DNA from: Cymodocea nodosa | Taxonomy: Eukaryota; Streptophyta; Magnoliopsida; Alismatales; Cymodoceaceae | Direction of reading: 5' to 3' | Assembly: GCA_036874045.1 (NCBI GenBank) | Contig: CM072335.1 | Location: 25,303,501-25,367,500, forward strand | Length of the DNA: 64,000 nucleotides | Shown: positions 49,792 through 61,996 of the stretch, in pieces | Position numbering within the stretch: the first letter of the stretch is position 1 | Layout: each line of letters begins with the position of its first letter | Notes under the pieces: model-generated | What the model saw: the letters and a program-made list of their open reading frames with translations, nothing else | What the model was told of the DNA's origin: nothing | Database searches by the model: none | Made by a program: the position numbers and the translations under genes

Positions 49792-50800
49792 TTATTTATA
49801 CACAGGTAGAGTGTAATCGCAGACAAAAAAATGCAATTCTTTGGCAATAGCATTGATTCGACTTGTTTTGAAAGTATAAGAGATTTTTAGTCATGAAAGG
49901 TTCAACAGTTTAAGGGAAACCAGAAAAGATTGTTAACCAGGCAAAATTTAGGGAAGAATTGGATTCTGCTTTCACAAATTTTGATCCATTAAATAAATAT
50001 TTATCATGTTTTAAAAAATAATATGTTCTACTTTAAAATTCCCATTGAGAAAAGGATTTTTTTTTTACTTCTGCAAATTCTCATCTTAAATTTTGTTGGA
50101 GTTGAATCTACGTGTCAAACATCCAGATTCAATTTCCTTTCAAAAAAAACTCAGGATCCCATTGTATCGTAAGCTGCCCTTTTCAGTTTTAATCCAATTA
50201 TCAATAGTGCAAAACACATGCATTTTGTATTATTTATTTATATTTACTATAAATTAATTATTAAATAATATAAGATTTTTAAATCTTCATTTAAAAATGC
50301 GTTTCATATCATCCGAACAAATCTTTTTCTTCTTCGTTACAAATGTTTTATTCATGGAATGAATGGATTTGAAAATACTTCTTCCTTCATGGCAGTTTTT
50401 GAAAGAGTTAATTCTGTGAATTTTAGAGTTCAAATTCAAAGTTGATTTGGATTTTGACTTCAATTTCAATTTTCCACATTGATTTCACTATTGAGGGGTA
50501 GGGTATTTTTGGAAGGTCACTCGTATTTGGAGGGGGCATTTCCCTTGATATAATAGATATTTGAGTAATTTGATTTGGAGTGATGTTAAAAAAATAGCCC
50601 AGCCTCCACCCAATACGGGGCTGATTATTTTAAGTAGCCACGGGGAAGTTATTTATCGACCACACTAAATTGAATTAGGTTAAGACCCAACAGCATGGCC
50701 ATTATTTTTCTCAGAAACAAAGGGAAAAGACAGGCGCTTCCAATAAATCACCACCCCCTGCTCGTCAACACCCAAGGGAGAGCAAAATTTGCAGGACATG
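49792..50800. other. Convergent spacer between the PPR and aminotransferase genes
   Basis: This is a 1 kb AT-rich stretch that must hold both 3' untranslated regions. No gene or known repeat was recognised. Confidence 0.6.
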
Positions 50801-53800
50801 TTAGCCGAATTTTGTGACCTCGTGAATGGCATCAGCAAGATAGCCAACGTTTCCCGTAGTAACACCAGCCATGCTGACAAGTGTGGTTTCGGTGAGTGAG
50901 GGAACAGCCAACGTATGCCTTTAAAAAAAAAAAATCACCAACATCATGATTTACCTTATTCTTCCATTCCTGGTCATGTAAATATGGTGCTCATTTGACA
51001 ATCTGTCGACTTGTTCCGGTGTCATCCCACTATAGCAGAACATACCAATCTGTACAATGCCAGAAAGAAAATAATTTTAGTGTTTATGATAAACAATAGC
51101 GGTATCGAAAAAAGAAACCCAGGATAATAACCATTTGTAAAAAAAAAACTTAGCACCAAGAAATTAACAATAGGTTAGATTTGCTGTATTTCAGAAATGT
51201 TCCTATAGGCATCTTAATTTTATCCATACGATGTTAAATTTTCTAGTGATGGTATTAGATAACTTTCCTGATATCACCTTCATTTCTCTTTATAAATACA
51301 CCCATATTATATATTCATGATAAGATACATAATTAAACAAGTATATATAAATACATGATAAGATTCCTACATAATTGAGGGAAGAATATTGATCATTGAT
51401 TTAAATGTCTTAAAATTCACCTTTTTTTTTAATATCCAAAATTGATTTTAAATAAAATTATATCAATGAATATAACTTAAATGAAGTTGAAACTTTAATA
51501 AAGTTGAAATACGAAATATTTGTTTCATATTTCAAGAAGCAGTAACAAACTTATCCATCTCTTTACATGCTCACAATCATCATATGTTCGGGAAAACAAA
51601 ACAATCTAGCCAACCTGATTGGTTATATGCTCCCAAGAAAGAGGTGAACCTAACTTTTCAAGGTTTTCCCGAAGGGCAGTCCGCATTCCCGTTATACGAT
51701 CAACCATTGCCTATATCAAATACATAAGACACTAAGCAAACAAATTCCAAACAAGAATGGAAAATAATGTTAGAAAATACCTTTGCTTCCTTCAACCATA
51801 GGTTTTTCAGGTCGGGATCTGATAGTATAGTTGAAACGACTAGAGCACCATGGACAGGTGGATTACTATACATAGCCCTGGAAATCTGATGTAGCTGACT
51901 CTTCACTGCCACAGCTTGCAACTCATCTTCACAAAGAATGCTAAAAATTATTAAAGAACATAAGTCAATAAGTGTACAAGGGAAACTAAAAAACACGAAA
52001 TTGAATCCTCCATTCAAAGAAATATAATAAAAATTATTACAAAAGCAAAACAACACTTGAATGCAAGAATTCAGAAATGAGCCTTATCTATTATAATTTG
52101 CAAGGCTCCAAATGAACCCTGCTGGCTATATACTATTATGATTTTTTTTTAAACTTTATTACAATTTTTCAAATCTAAGATAATATAGAGAAGTTGACTT
52201 CTGATCCATAAATCAAGATATAGCTTGTGAGGTAAATAGTCACCTATCAGCCTACTTTCTCAGGTCAGTATTTTTAAGCTACACGTTGAATTAAGGTAAA
52301 CATATGCCCGATAATAGAAAGATACCCAAGCAGAAAGATTTCTTGCATACACAGAAATACAGGTTCAAGAACATAAAATGAAAATAAAATTTAAATAACG
52401 GCTTCCAATTTCTGCTTGGTAAGTGCCCCCCTTGGCACTGATTATTAAATCAGGAACTTGAGAGCAAACAACACCTGAGGCAGCCTACTCCCTGCCCAGA
52501 CAGTCCCATGTTCTTAGTATATGATTGTGCACATCCAATCAGATGACCATCCTCAAGAAATATACGGATTGCTTTTGCATCTCTCTCTGGATCACCGCTA
52601 GCGACTCCTTGGTATGCCATGTCAAAGAATGCAAAATGGCATTTAAGCTGAAGACAGAAACAACAATATAACGTCAGAAAAAAGGTAAAGCAAACAAATC
52701 CTTGAACATAATACATTAAAATATTCATGCAACTTTGATACCTTAAATTGATGAGATATCTCTCTCCACTGTTCCTCAGAAGGATCCACACCAGTTGGAT
52801 TATGTGCACAGGCATGAAGCAAGAAAAATGAACCACTAGGAGCATTCTGTACAAAATTAAAATACATTTTAGAAAAAGAAACTTAAGTCACTATATTCGA
52901 AGAGATTAAAATCAGATACCATTAACTAGGTGTACCTCAACATCATCAAGCAATGAAGCAAAGTCTATTCCCCTTGACTCAGAATGATAATATTGAAAAC
53001 TTCTCTGAGGAACCTGAGCATCCTTCCAGATATTATGATGACTGAAAGAGTTTTAACATTTGAATGTCAAGTTATACAAAAGTCAAGAAGATAAAAATAG
53101 ACGTTAGAATTAAGCCATGTATGTTTCAAATACTAGCACCCAGTAAGGCTTCAAACAGTGGGATGAAAAATTAAAAATAGACCTTTAACTACTGAAGTTA
53201 ATGATCCCTTTACAATGCCAAGTACAAGTGCTTGCTTAGTTTCACAAAGAAAACTAAGAATTCTGAATAAGAATTTGTCATAAAGTACAATTTTAAGTTT
53301 ATTTTTGGATTTGAAGTTATGATGGGAAAAAAAGTTTGCTGACACATGCACAAACAATAGGAGAAAAGTACAAACGTAATGCAAGCTTTACAAATTGAAC
53401 CCCACATATTGATTAGATGCTTCATGAGCAAACTTCATTGAACACTGATCAATTTAACTTCTGTTTGAAATTTGAATTTGCAACTGTTTTTATTAAAAAT
53501 ACCTGAAGTTGCTTTGAAAATAAAAATAATATTTCACAAAACCATTTCTACAAGAAGAAAACAGTAAAAAACTCACTTAGACCATGTTGGAATAGGTATA
53601 AATATCTGTGAATCAGGTTGGAAACGTCTCTGGAATTCTGCAAAAAGTCGGCAGGCACCTGTCCCTGAAAATGCCTGCACCGCAGCAATTCTTTTGTCAT
53701 TAATGAATTCAGAATTTTCTCCATATGCAAGCTTCACTGTCTCTTCAACCATTTTCATATTACCCCCCATTGGGAGATATTCACTGCAAAAACATATCAT

Positions 53801-55511
53801 TTCATTTGAAAGCATCTTATTGTTTTTTCCATGGTAGAAATACCAATGAATCAAGCTTTTAACTGCAACTCTCCTTTAAGAAAATCTCAAAATTGACATG
53901 TTGGATGAAATATGATTTTTTTTTGTTATGACTAAGAAATTACCTAGCCCACCACTACAATTGAATGGTGAGAACGCTATCCAAAAGAGGCATTCACGTG
54001 CCCTTACCAGGATGCTCTGCTCAAAAAGCAGTATTATTATCAAAGTGTTACATGATATTAATACAAGTTCATAAAGGATATACTAGCAAGCAATTGCTTT
54101 TTAAGATGTGAACTGATATTGAATTTATGATACATAAAACGCTAACAAGTGATTGCTTTTAAAATACAAAATGAAATATAAAATGTTAAAAGGAAAGAAG
54201 CATTCATATTTCATTAAAATTCCTCCTACAAAAACCAACTTATTTTAGGTAATATCACGGTCATGAAGAATAATGGAGATAGGAAGTCTGAAGAAGAAGC
54301 AAGTGTTTTTCCTCTTGTATAAGCATTGGATGTGAAGAACAAGAGTGCAAAATATTATTAACTAACAACTAAAATCCCCAAAAATGGGTTCTGACACCAT
54401 GTTGAAATGTAGACATAAACAACAACAATCTAGGTCATAATCCAACTATGTGAAGCCGACCATATGAATCCTTTTCTTACATTTATTTTCATTTATATTC
54501 AAATCTTTAATTAAATTACATAAATTTAAATTTTTCTTACAATTCCCAACCAAATAGTTTTAGGTACATGTAGACATCTAATTCAAAATTAATTGACTAT
54601 AAGAGGAGAGGACTATTTATATATTAATATATAATTTTCTCAATGTTGGACTATTTTATCACTCACCCATACTTGTGACCTTCTTGGGGTCCCACAAGTG
54701 CCTCTTTTTTATCGAGTAGATATGTATGGACCAACACGGATCTATTCCACTGTGATATTAGGTATCTAACTTAAAATCGATTAACAACGAGTGGAGAAGA
54801 TTATCTATATAGTAATCTATATTTTGTTTTAGATTTCCTTCGACTATTCGATCAAAATTCGCAAGATAAAGATTTCAAAATCATTACAATAAACGCATGT
54901 AGATTAAAAACAAAACGGGGATAAACCCAACTTGAGAGTTCCTACGAGGCCCGAGAATCCCAACAGCATAGTATCACAAGCTAAAGTGCCAAAGGAAGCA
55001 TACAAAAATACATACAGCATTCTAACAGTTGTAATACTCGATTCCATCCATACCGACAAAGAAGAACTAGAACGAAGCAAAAATGATTCTCACAGCGATA
55101 TCACCGAGAAGAAGAGAAACAGAGGTGAAAAAAATTACATGTTCATGTTTCCAGCAATCCTCCTCTCGGCCTCCCGCACGCACTCCAACACGACGGGCTT
55201 CCCATTATCATCCCGGTAAACTCCCTGCAACAAAAACACCAGAAAGAAACAACCACAAGCTCTAGCACCTTTTCCAACCAAAACAAGCACGAAAAAGAAA
55301 ACCAGGTTGAGTGCCATGACGACCTCACCACTCCAACATTGAGCTTGTCAGGGTGGGGATCAGCGAGGAAGGCCTCGGCGATGCTCAGGATGGGATCTTT
55401 CGGGGCCGGCTCGACACTCCTCCACCACGACGACATGGACCGGAAGAAAACGCCGGCTGGAGAGCCGAGCCGCCGGGCCAAGCCCCGGCACATCAACGTG
55501 CTCGACGCCAT
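50801..55511 (-). CDS. ASP1: Aspartate aminotransferase, mitochondrial, with altered cofactor pocket
   Basis: This enzyme uses pyridoxal phosphate to exchange the amino group between aspartate/2-oxoglutarate and oxaloacetate/glutamate. Exons in coding order: 55511-55329, 55224-55139, 53783-53577, 53041-52936, 52846-52742, 52647-52475, 51940-51781, 51710-51615, 51049-50955, 50873-50801. They give 427 residues with all phases intact, the normal length. A presequence rich in Arg and Ser (residues 1-25) precedes [16 protein letters not shown], typical of the mitochondrial form. Conserved active-site pieces are SGTGACRL, the Trp of [25 protein letters not shown] (D238, Y241), the Schiff-base lysine K274 in QSYTKNMG, and the substrate arginine in NGRISMAG. 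Just after the lysine the family's GLYGQRVG is GLSGQGVG here: Tyr to Ser (279) and Arg to Gly (282). That arginine normally holds the cofactor phosphate, so activity may be impaired. The gene lies 745 bases downstream of CESA on the same strand. Confidence 0.94.
51050..51614. other. Aminotransferase intron 8, nothing recognised
   Basis: This 565-base AT-rich intron lies between the exons ending LSWEHITNQ and starting IGMFCYSG. Confidence 0.7.
51941..52474. other. Aminotransferase intron 6, nothing recognised
   Basis: This 534-base intron splits the serine codon after GVGCL. It is AT-rich, with no repeat recognised. Confidence 0.7.
53042..53576. other. Aminotransferase intron 3, nothing recognised
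   Basis: This 535-base AT-rich intron lies between the exon ending IPTWS and the exon starting HHNIWKD. Confidence 0.7.
53784..55138. other. Aminotransferase intron 2 (1.36 kb)
   Basis: It lies between the exon ending AGNMN and the exon starting EYLPMGG. It contains a short RTE LINE 3' fragment (54419-54575) and otherwise AT-rich sequence. Confidence 0.72.
54419..54575 (-). mobile_element. 3' end fragment of an RTE-type LINE
   Basis: The forward phrases CATAATCCAACTATGTGAAG, CATATGAATCCTTTTCTTAC and AATTAAATTACATAAATTTA, followed by CAATTCCCAACC and ATAGTTTTAGG, match the 3'-terminal parts of the copies at 130-800 and 25640-26460. No coding motif is left. It lies in intron 2 of the aminotransferase gene, in the same orientation as the gene. 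Confidence 0.6.
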
Positions 55512-56256
55512 CTCCCTCTGCTCTGCGTGGAGCGATGAAATGGAGTGCGAAACCCTAAATTATCACGAGGGAAGGGGAAGCCGGGAGGAGCAGTGACCGA
55601 GTGACGAGGACGACACGGGAATAAAAAAGGAAGGTGCTTGGACTTATTTTATTTGCCGGTGGTGGTGAGGTTGACCGGCTCGAATGACTCCGACCAGCAT
55701 GTATGTCCTTCCAGTTTCTATGCTTTTTATTACAGCTTCACTGATTGATCACGTATTTAAATATTTAATTTATAATTTAAACATGTAATTCCAAGAGCTC
55801 GTGCATGGCATCCACGCCAACACTCAACAGCTGACGTGAGATTTTAAACAAACATGACCCGGCAGGCCGGTACCACCTTTGTTAACTTTAACGTGTGTTT
55901 GACCGGAGTTTTTTAGAATGCTTTGCGTATTTTTGAAATCATTCTTGATATCTTGTATATTTTTAAAAATATTATATATTTGTGAATAACTAACGTGGGA
56001 AAATAAGTTGTTAAAAAATATTAAACAGAAATGAGAAATCTTTATATTTGTCCAGATGGCTTATGTCATCAAAAAATGCATTACCTGACTGGCCCGAGAC
56101 ACATGAACCCTTGCGTGCTGAGCTGAATTAAGAAGTCAACTGCTGCTCTAAGCAGGGTATTTGGTTTCATACATTCCAATCACTCAGAAACAATATAATC
56201 AGAATAAAAGTCATCCGCATTACAAGGACAACTCCCCACTCAGAGAATGGTAAAAC
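55512..56256. other. Spacer between CESA and the aminotransferase gene
   Basis: This 745-base spacer should contain the CESA 3' untranslated region and the aminotransferase promoter. No clear TATA box or known element is evident. It is AT-rich apart from a GC-rich part next to the aminotransferase start. Confidence 0.55.
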
Positions 56257-59200
56257 TTAACAATCGATGGAACTGCAGACTTGAACAGTAGTTGCAGTAT
56301 CTGCACTGCTGAAGAATGGATCAACCTTCACCCATAGCAGTGAGAAAACAGAAGCCAGGAGAACAGACCAGAGCACCACGATGGTTGGTGTCCTATTCTG
56401 CCTCCCCATGAGACCCTTCAGGAAGGGATAGAGGTGGAGTATCACCCACATGGCAAAGAACACCTTGCCGAACAAAGGTCCCCATGCTTCATACCCACTG
56501 TTCAATGCATCAGAGAATCCAGCAACAACTCCCACTAGATTGAAAATGAGAAGGGTAGTGGGAGGGATTAGTAGTGTAGTCCATTTGACAATGTATAGTT
56601 CACCAAACTCAGTGTCGTCGGCAGCCTTTGCTGTGACTGTGAAATTGGTATCGAGGCCTGCAAGCATCTTGAGGAATCCCTGGAAGACAGCAAATAGGTG
56701 TGCTGAGACACCTCCTATAACCCAGAACTGCTCATTTCGCCACAAGTCCTCAATCCCAACACCACTCCATCGGAGCTCTAGGACACTGGTTACTATAATG
56801 GAGATGAAGAGGCCGAGAAACCAAACACTGGCAATGTTGGAAAGCTGTAGAGAGGAACAACAAAGAAAGTAGGTAAGAAAATATTTGTTATATAAAGCAA
56901 GATGAGCAAGCAATGCATTCCAATGGTAGATAGAGAAGCATTCGAGTAAGTCATTGAAGAAGATTACAGTTGAATCCATCTAGGGTTATTGTGCGGTTTA
57001 TTGTTAAGAAGTATCCATTACCGTTGGTATGATGAATTTTCCTGTCAAAAGACATATGGCTGGGAGGGAACAATAAGCGACAAGTGGGAGAGATGTGAAT
57101 GGATATACTATGGTGTTTATGTATGCCAGTCTTTGCAACCACTTGAGGCGACCAGCACTGAACCCATACCAAAGTGGACAGTGTCTGCTAAAAAAGATTT
57201 CCACAGAGCCAAGTGCCCATCGAAGGACCTGATGCAGCCGATCTGAAAGGTTGATTGGAGCTGACCCCTTGAAGGCAGCCCTCATAGGCACGCAGTACAG
57301 AGACCTCCATCCACGGCAATGCATCTTGAATCCTGTCAGAATGTCCTCAGTGACAGACCCATATATCCAGCCAATCTGCACAGACAAAACAAGGAAACAG
57401 AGAAACTAAATCATCTGGTACCAGAGGGTTGACGACCTCACAGCCCCAACAAAACAAGCAGCAAAGGTCACAACCAAACAATGAATTTTGACGTTCAAAA
57501 TTCTTATACGTACACCCCATACCAATAAAGTGGAGAAAGGATATACCTCTTTTCCCCAGTCAGTCTTCTCCTCGTAGCCACAGCTAATGACATGAATTGC
57601 TTCTTTGATCAGAGTTGATGAGTCCACATTCTCAGCTATGCCTCCATATTCCATTAGAGTAGATTCAATAAAGACAGCAGACAGCCCAAAAGTCTTCTCA
57701 AAACTCATCTGAGACATCAACATTGATCTGTCGTGCTCATCATAATCTGCATCAAGTCATCATTGATCAAATGAAAACGAAGAACAAGTGGTGCAAGATT
57801 ATGTTGCACTAATGTTACATACTGTTGATTTCTCTAAGGTTATAGACAGCAGCATTAAGATCATCTTGCTTGGAATCTCGGTAAATTTCATCCTCATCTT
57901 TAGATTCTTTGTTTGAGCGATGACCACAACAACAGCACCATGAACAAGATGAATAATGCTTTTTGGTGCTTGGCAGCGATAGTGGACTATAACCATATAG
58001 TGCCTGCCGATAGAAAACACAACCAGTTCCCACGTACATTGGCCCTTGTATGCCATCAAGCCCTTTCATGTTAATCTGTAGTCAGTAAAACATCAAAATT
58101 CATGAAGTGTGATAAAGGTATGGATATTTCATTATAATTAATCTATAAAATACAATTTGTACTTACATCAAAAAACACAATATTCCTGTTGGCATATCGA
58201 TCACTACGATCAATGCCATCAAATCTCTGAGGAAACTGAATGAAGCAGACATCATTACCAACTTGTGGGTCCATCATGAAGCACATTGCTTCACGAACTG
58301 CTTTGCTGTTATTGACATAGTGGTCACAATCAAGATTAAGGATATAAGGAGCATTTGTAAGCACAGCTGACACTCGAACCTGTGGCAACCAACACCCTTC
58401 AGTTAAATAACATTAATTAAGTAAAGCACAAAAATTTGCTAGTGCTGATTGCAACTTATACCAAAGCATTCATGGCACCAGCTTTCTTGTGGTGTTGATA
58501 TCCAGGCCTCTTTTCTCTTGATACATAGACCAATCGAGGAAGCACATTCCCTTCAATATCAGGGGCACCACTTTCTCCAAGGAAGACCTGTTATAAAAAG
58601 AAAAATGGAAACAACAAAAAAGAGTATAAGAACCCAATCAACACAAAAGTGAATAATTCACACTGACTCTGCTCAATGACACATGCATTATGATGAAAGT
58701 TCAATGATGTAAATTATATTGTGCCAATCAAATTTGCAAGTGCCTTTTCACTAAGAATCTCCAGATGACTTCAAGTATATCTTATTAAATATGGCAATAG
58801 GATCTGTATTCCCAATCTTCAGTAATATACACATAACAGGAAATGGAAAAAGAAGAAGCAGAAGACTCAAATAGACTACTTGCTGTAGATTTACATCAGA
58901 AACTACTTTTTTCAGGAAATAATGAGCAATGAACCAGTCGTTTCAAGGACATGTTGCTCGTTACTAATAGGGTTTATTGACATATTTAGATATTTATATA
59001 TAAATAAAGTAACTAGCGTACAGAAGCTTCAAAAGTCAGCCAGCTAAAACTAGAGAGATATTATTTAGCAAGAGAGTGAAAAGACAAAAAACTGCACTCA
59101 TATTTGATTGAAAAAGTTAATATGGTAGGGACAGGGGAAACAAGCCAGATTACTAAACTGTTTATGATTACATTGCAGCATGGTATCTAACAAATAGAGG

Positions 59201-61996
59201 CTGCAAAATACAGGACACTTTTAACCAACTGAAATTGCTCAGTTGGCTAGAAGCAATGGTATTGGCAACTCCCACCAGGGTTCAAATCCCTGTGAAAGTA
59301 AAAATTATCATTATCAAAAAAAACACAAGACACTTTTGAATGGTATAAAGCAAAGTGATAGCATAACAATGAGACTTATCTGTACTAATGCATGCCTATA
59401 ACTGATAATTTTCATAGTTATTCTTAAAGGATCAAACCTGAATCATGCCAGGATGATCACGAGGATTATTTCCCGGCCATGGTGTTCCATCTTGCATTGT
59501 CCAGCCTTCTTCAGGAGTTTTCTGTGCTTTAGCAACCAAAGAATTTATCCTAACTTTGTATTCCTCATACTCTCTCTGTATTAAGAAAAAGCAAGAGAGG
59601 TTTGGTCATCTTGATTCTGATGAACATATGGACATAAACTTTGTTGTTTTTATTTGGATGTGTTACAAAGCAGAAATCAACAGATGGATACAATAGATAT
59701 TTATATTATATGTTGAACCATGGACAACCAACAGCCTTTCAGAATATGATTTGTGATAAAATGCAAAATCAATACTTACTTTCATTGCTCTACGCTCTTT
59801 GACAAAAGATGGTTGCACCTTGTCCTTTAGATAGTCAATTTTCTGTGAGAAGTAGAATTCAGGTGCACGTGGTTCAATCAAGTACTTTTTGCAAAATGGC
59901 ACCCATTTTCTGGCAAATTCTGCAGTCTCAACTAGACATTCAAAAGTAAGCATTGATGCACCATCGTCAGATACATAGCAATTAACCTTCTCAACAGGAT
60001 AATCTACAGAAATAATTGAAAGCACTGTGTTTGCAGTAATCAAGGGGGGTTCTTTTAAAGGATCCACAGTACTAACAAAGAAATCTACTGCTGCAAGCCC
60101 CATATCTTCACCATCCTTTTCATACCTGGAAATATAATGAAAAAGAGTTTATGATTCCATGGCAAATTATCGTTAGCCTAGGAATGGAATTTAAGATATT
60201 GAACATCCTTGTACAAATTTTAGCTATTCCAAATGCATAAATCATGTTGAATAAATCCAATGTAAATTAAAAATTTTAGAGCCTTACTTTGCAGATAATA
60301 CGTCAATGTACGTCTCTCTATTTATTGGAGTCCATTTTGGGAATTGATCCAAAACCCAAGATGCAGCAAACCAAATTTCACATATGATAGAGGTAAGCCA
60401 CAGGCCATAGGCACTTTCTACAGGATTTGTTATTCTGTAGTGAAAGAAAAGACCAAGAATAATCAACCTCATGATGATCACAGCCCTGTAGGGTGAGAGC
60501 TTGTTGCGAGAAATCGGCACAACTCTTGAAAGTGGCTGAGCAAGCTCAGAAAATCTGAAAATGATACAGTAGATAGTAATCAACACTATCCTGAAAAAAT
60601 GACATTTTATATATTAACATTTACAGGTAGACAGTGTATTTTGTTTCATGATAAAATCAAAAAGTGGAGTGTTCAGCTTCAGTTGTTAAATTCTAAGCCA
60701 GTAATTTATTTTGAAGGTAATTTTTCTTGAAATTGATGCTAAACAACATTGATTGACAGCAGGATAGAAGATATAATAGAAAAGTCATAAGCATCAAAAT
60801 TTTAAGGATTTTAGAGAATATAACGCATAAATTTAGTGATTAGCTTAACTATTGATTCACCTCAGTAACATCCAATATTACATCTATGTGTAATAGATAA
60901 TCACAACTATTTCTGGAGAAAATCAATCCCAATAAGCATGTAATGCCTCCCAAAAACAAACGAGAATCTTTCCCTTTTCTCTCTAATCACAAGGTTCATG
61001 TGATATATCCTATAAAAGCACTAGGATGAATCAGAGAGCTAATCAACTGCAGATACATGTCATAGGAAAGTTTCTTACTCGTTTTCTTCTATTATCTGTT
61101 GCTCTGGTACTTGGACTGTTTTTTTTTCCTTCTTCTCATTGGCCTTCCTCTTGTTCTTCTTTTCCATCCAACTTTCAACTCTATTTTTCCAAATTGGATT
61201 CCCATTTTCAGAAAATGACTCTTTAATGGAAGAAAATGAGTTTCTATTAGTCACAAAATTGGACGAAACTATAAGCAAAACACCAAACTTGTGAATTGAA
61301 CACAAAAGCTTACCACTTTCAACTGCCGAAATGCTGCTCGAATTTCTGGCATGCGAACCAGCAGCATTCTACAATCAGACGGGAGGGAAAAAGGAGTCAC
61401 TCCAGTTTGTTGCGTATAATATCACGAACTTAGCAAGCTGCAGTTAACTACACTCAGAACCATACAACGGAAGATCCTCACCTGAACATCTTCCGCTTGA
61501 ACTGGCATGGCTACATTTCCATGTCCCTCCTCATCACGATCCTGCCGCCCTTCTGCAATTTCATGTTCCATGAGCAACTATCGAATTCCACCCACTCCTT
61601 AAAGGACTTAAATATGCACAAATGATGCTATCATAAAGAAGAAGGCAGAACAAACGAAAGCTTCTGCAGAATCAATCCTTGCGATCGAAAATCATTTACA
61701 AACCTAAAGGCGCTAAATTCATCGAGCATATTTTTAATCTCACAGGAACATATGCTTGACACCACAGACGTGGCCCAATCACACGAAGAGAAGAGAATAA
61801 ACTCACCGTGACGACGGTTGTAAGGCGCGTCGCACCTGAAGCAGTTAACCCTACCGTCCCTGATCTCGCCGTCCAGGCAAGCGCGGCAGAGCGGGTAGTC
61901 ACACACGCTGCACGCGACGAAGTGACCCCCTTCGTTCGAGGCTGCACGCCCAACGGCCCCGCCGCAGACGCTGCACACCGGAACCTGGGGCTCCAT
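56257..61996 (-). CDS. CESA8: Cellulose synthase catalytic subunit, secondary-wall class
   Basis: It makes beta-1,4-glucan from UDP-glucose as part of the plasma-membrane rosette complex. Exons in coding order: 61996-61807, 61552-61482, 61368-61314, 61268-61079, 60554-60288, 60125-59780, 59575-59438, 58587-58462, 58379-58167, 58075-57823, 57746-57547, 57375-57022, 56844-56257. Together they give 996 residues, all phases correct. The RING-type zinc finger has eight cysteines (8, 11, 29, 32, 37, 40, 52, 55). The catalytic D,D,D,QxxRW residues are at DDG (311-312), DCD (478-480), TED (694) and QVLRW (732-736). Two membrane segments lie before the catalytic loop (about 190-250) and about six after it. 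[10 protein letters not shown] precedes the first. The short, divergent N-terminal variable region, the CSWCCCC cluster in the class-specific region and the sequence as a whole match the Arabidopsis CESA8 / rice CESA4 class, which acts with the CESA4 and CESA7 classes in secondary walls. Confidence 0.96.
58588..59437. other. CESA intron 7, holding a SINE
   Basis: This 850-base intron lies between exons ending DHPGMIQ and starting VFLGESG. It carries the tRNA-derived SINE at 59223-59324. The rest is AT-rich with nothing recognised. Confidence 0.8.
59223..59324 (+). mobile_element. tRNA-derived SINE with target-site duplication
   Basis: An A box (TTGCTCAGTTGG, 59235-59246) and a B box (GGTTCAAATCC, 59279-59289) stand 32 bases apart, the spacing of an RNA polymerase III internal promoter. 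An A-rich tail ends the element. It is flanked by a 13-base direct repeat with one mismatch: ACAGGACACTTTT at 59210-59222 and ACAAGACACTTTT at 59325-59337. This is the expected target-site duplication. The body cannot fold as a complete tRNA. It is inserted in antisense orientation to CESA. Confidence 0.8.
60555..61078. other. CESA intron 4, nothing recognised
   Basis: This 524-base AT-rich intron lies between the exon ending QIIEEN and the exon starting FSELAQPLS. Confidence 0.7.

Noticed and set aside
59223-59324. A tRNA gene
   Set aside because: The A and B boxes are present, but there is no acceptor-stem pairing or plausible anticodon arm, and the element has an A-rich tail and a target-site duplication. 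A SINE fits better.
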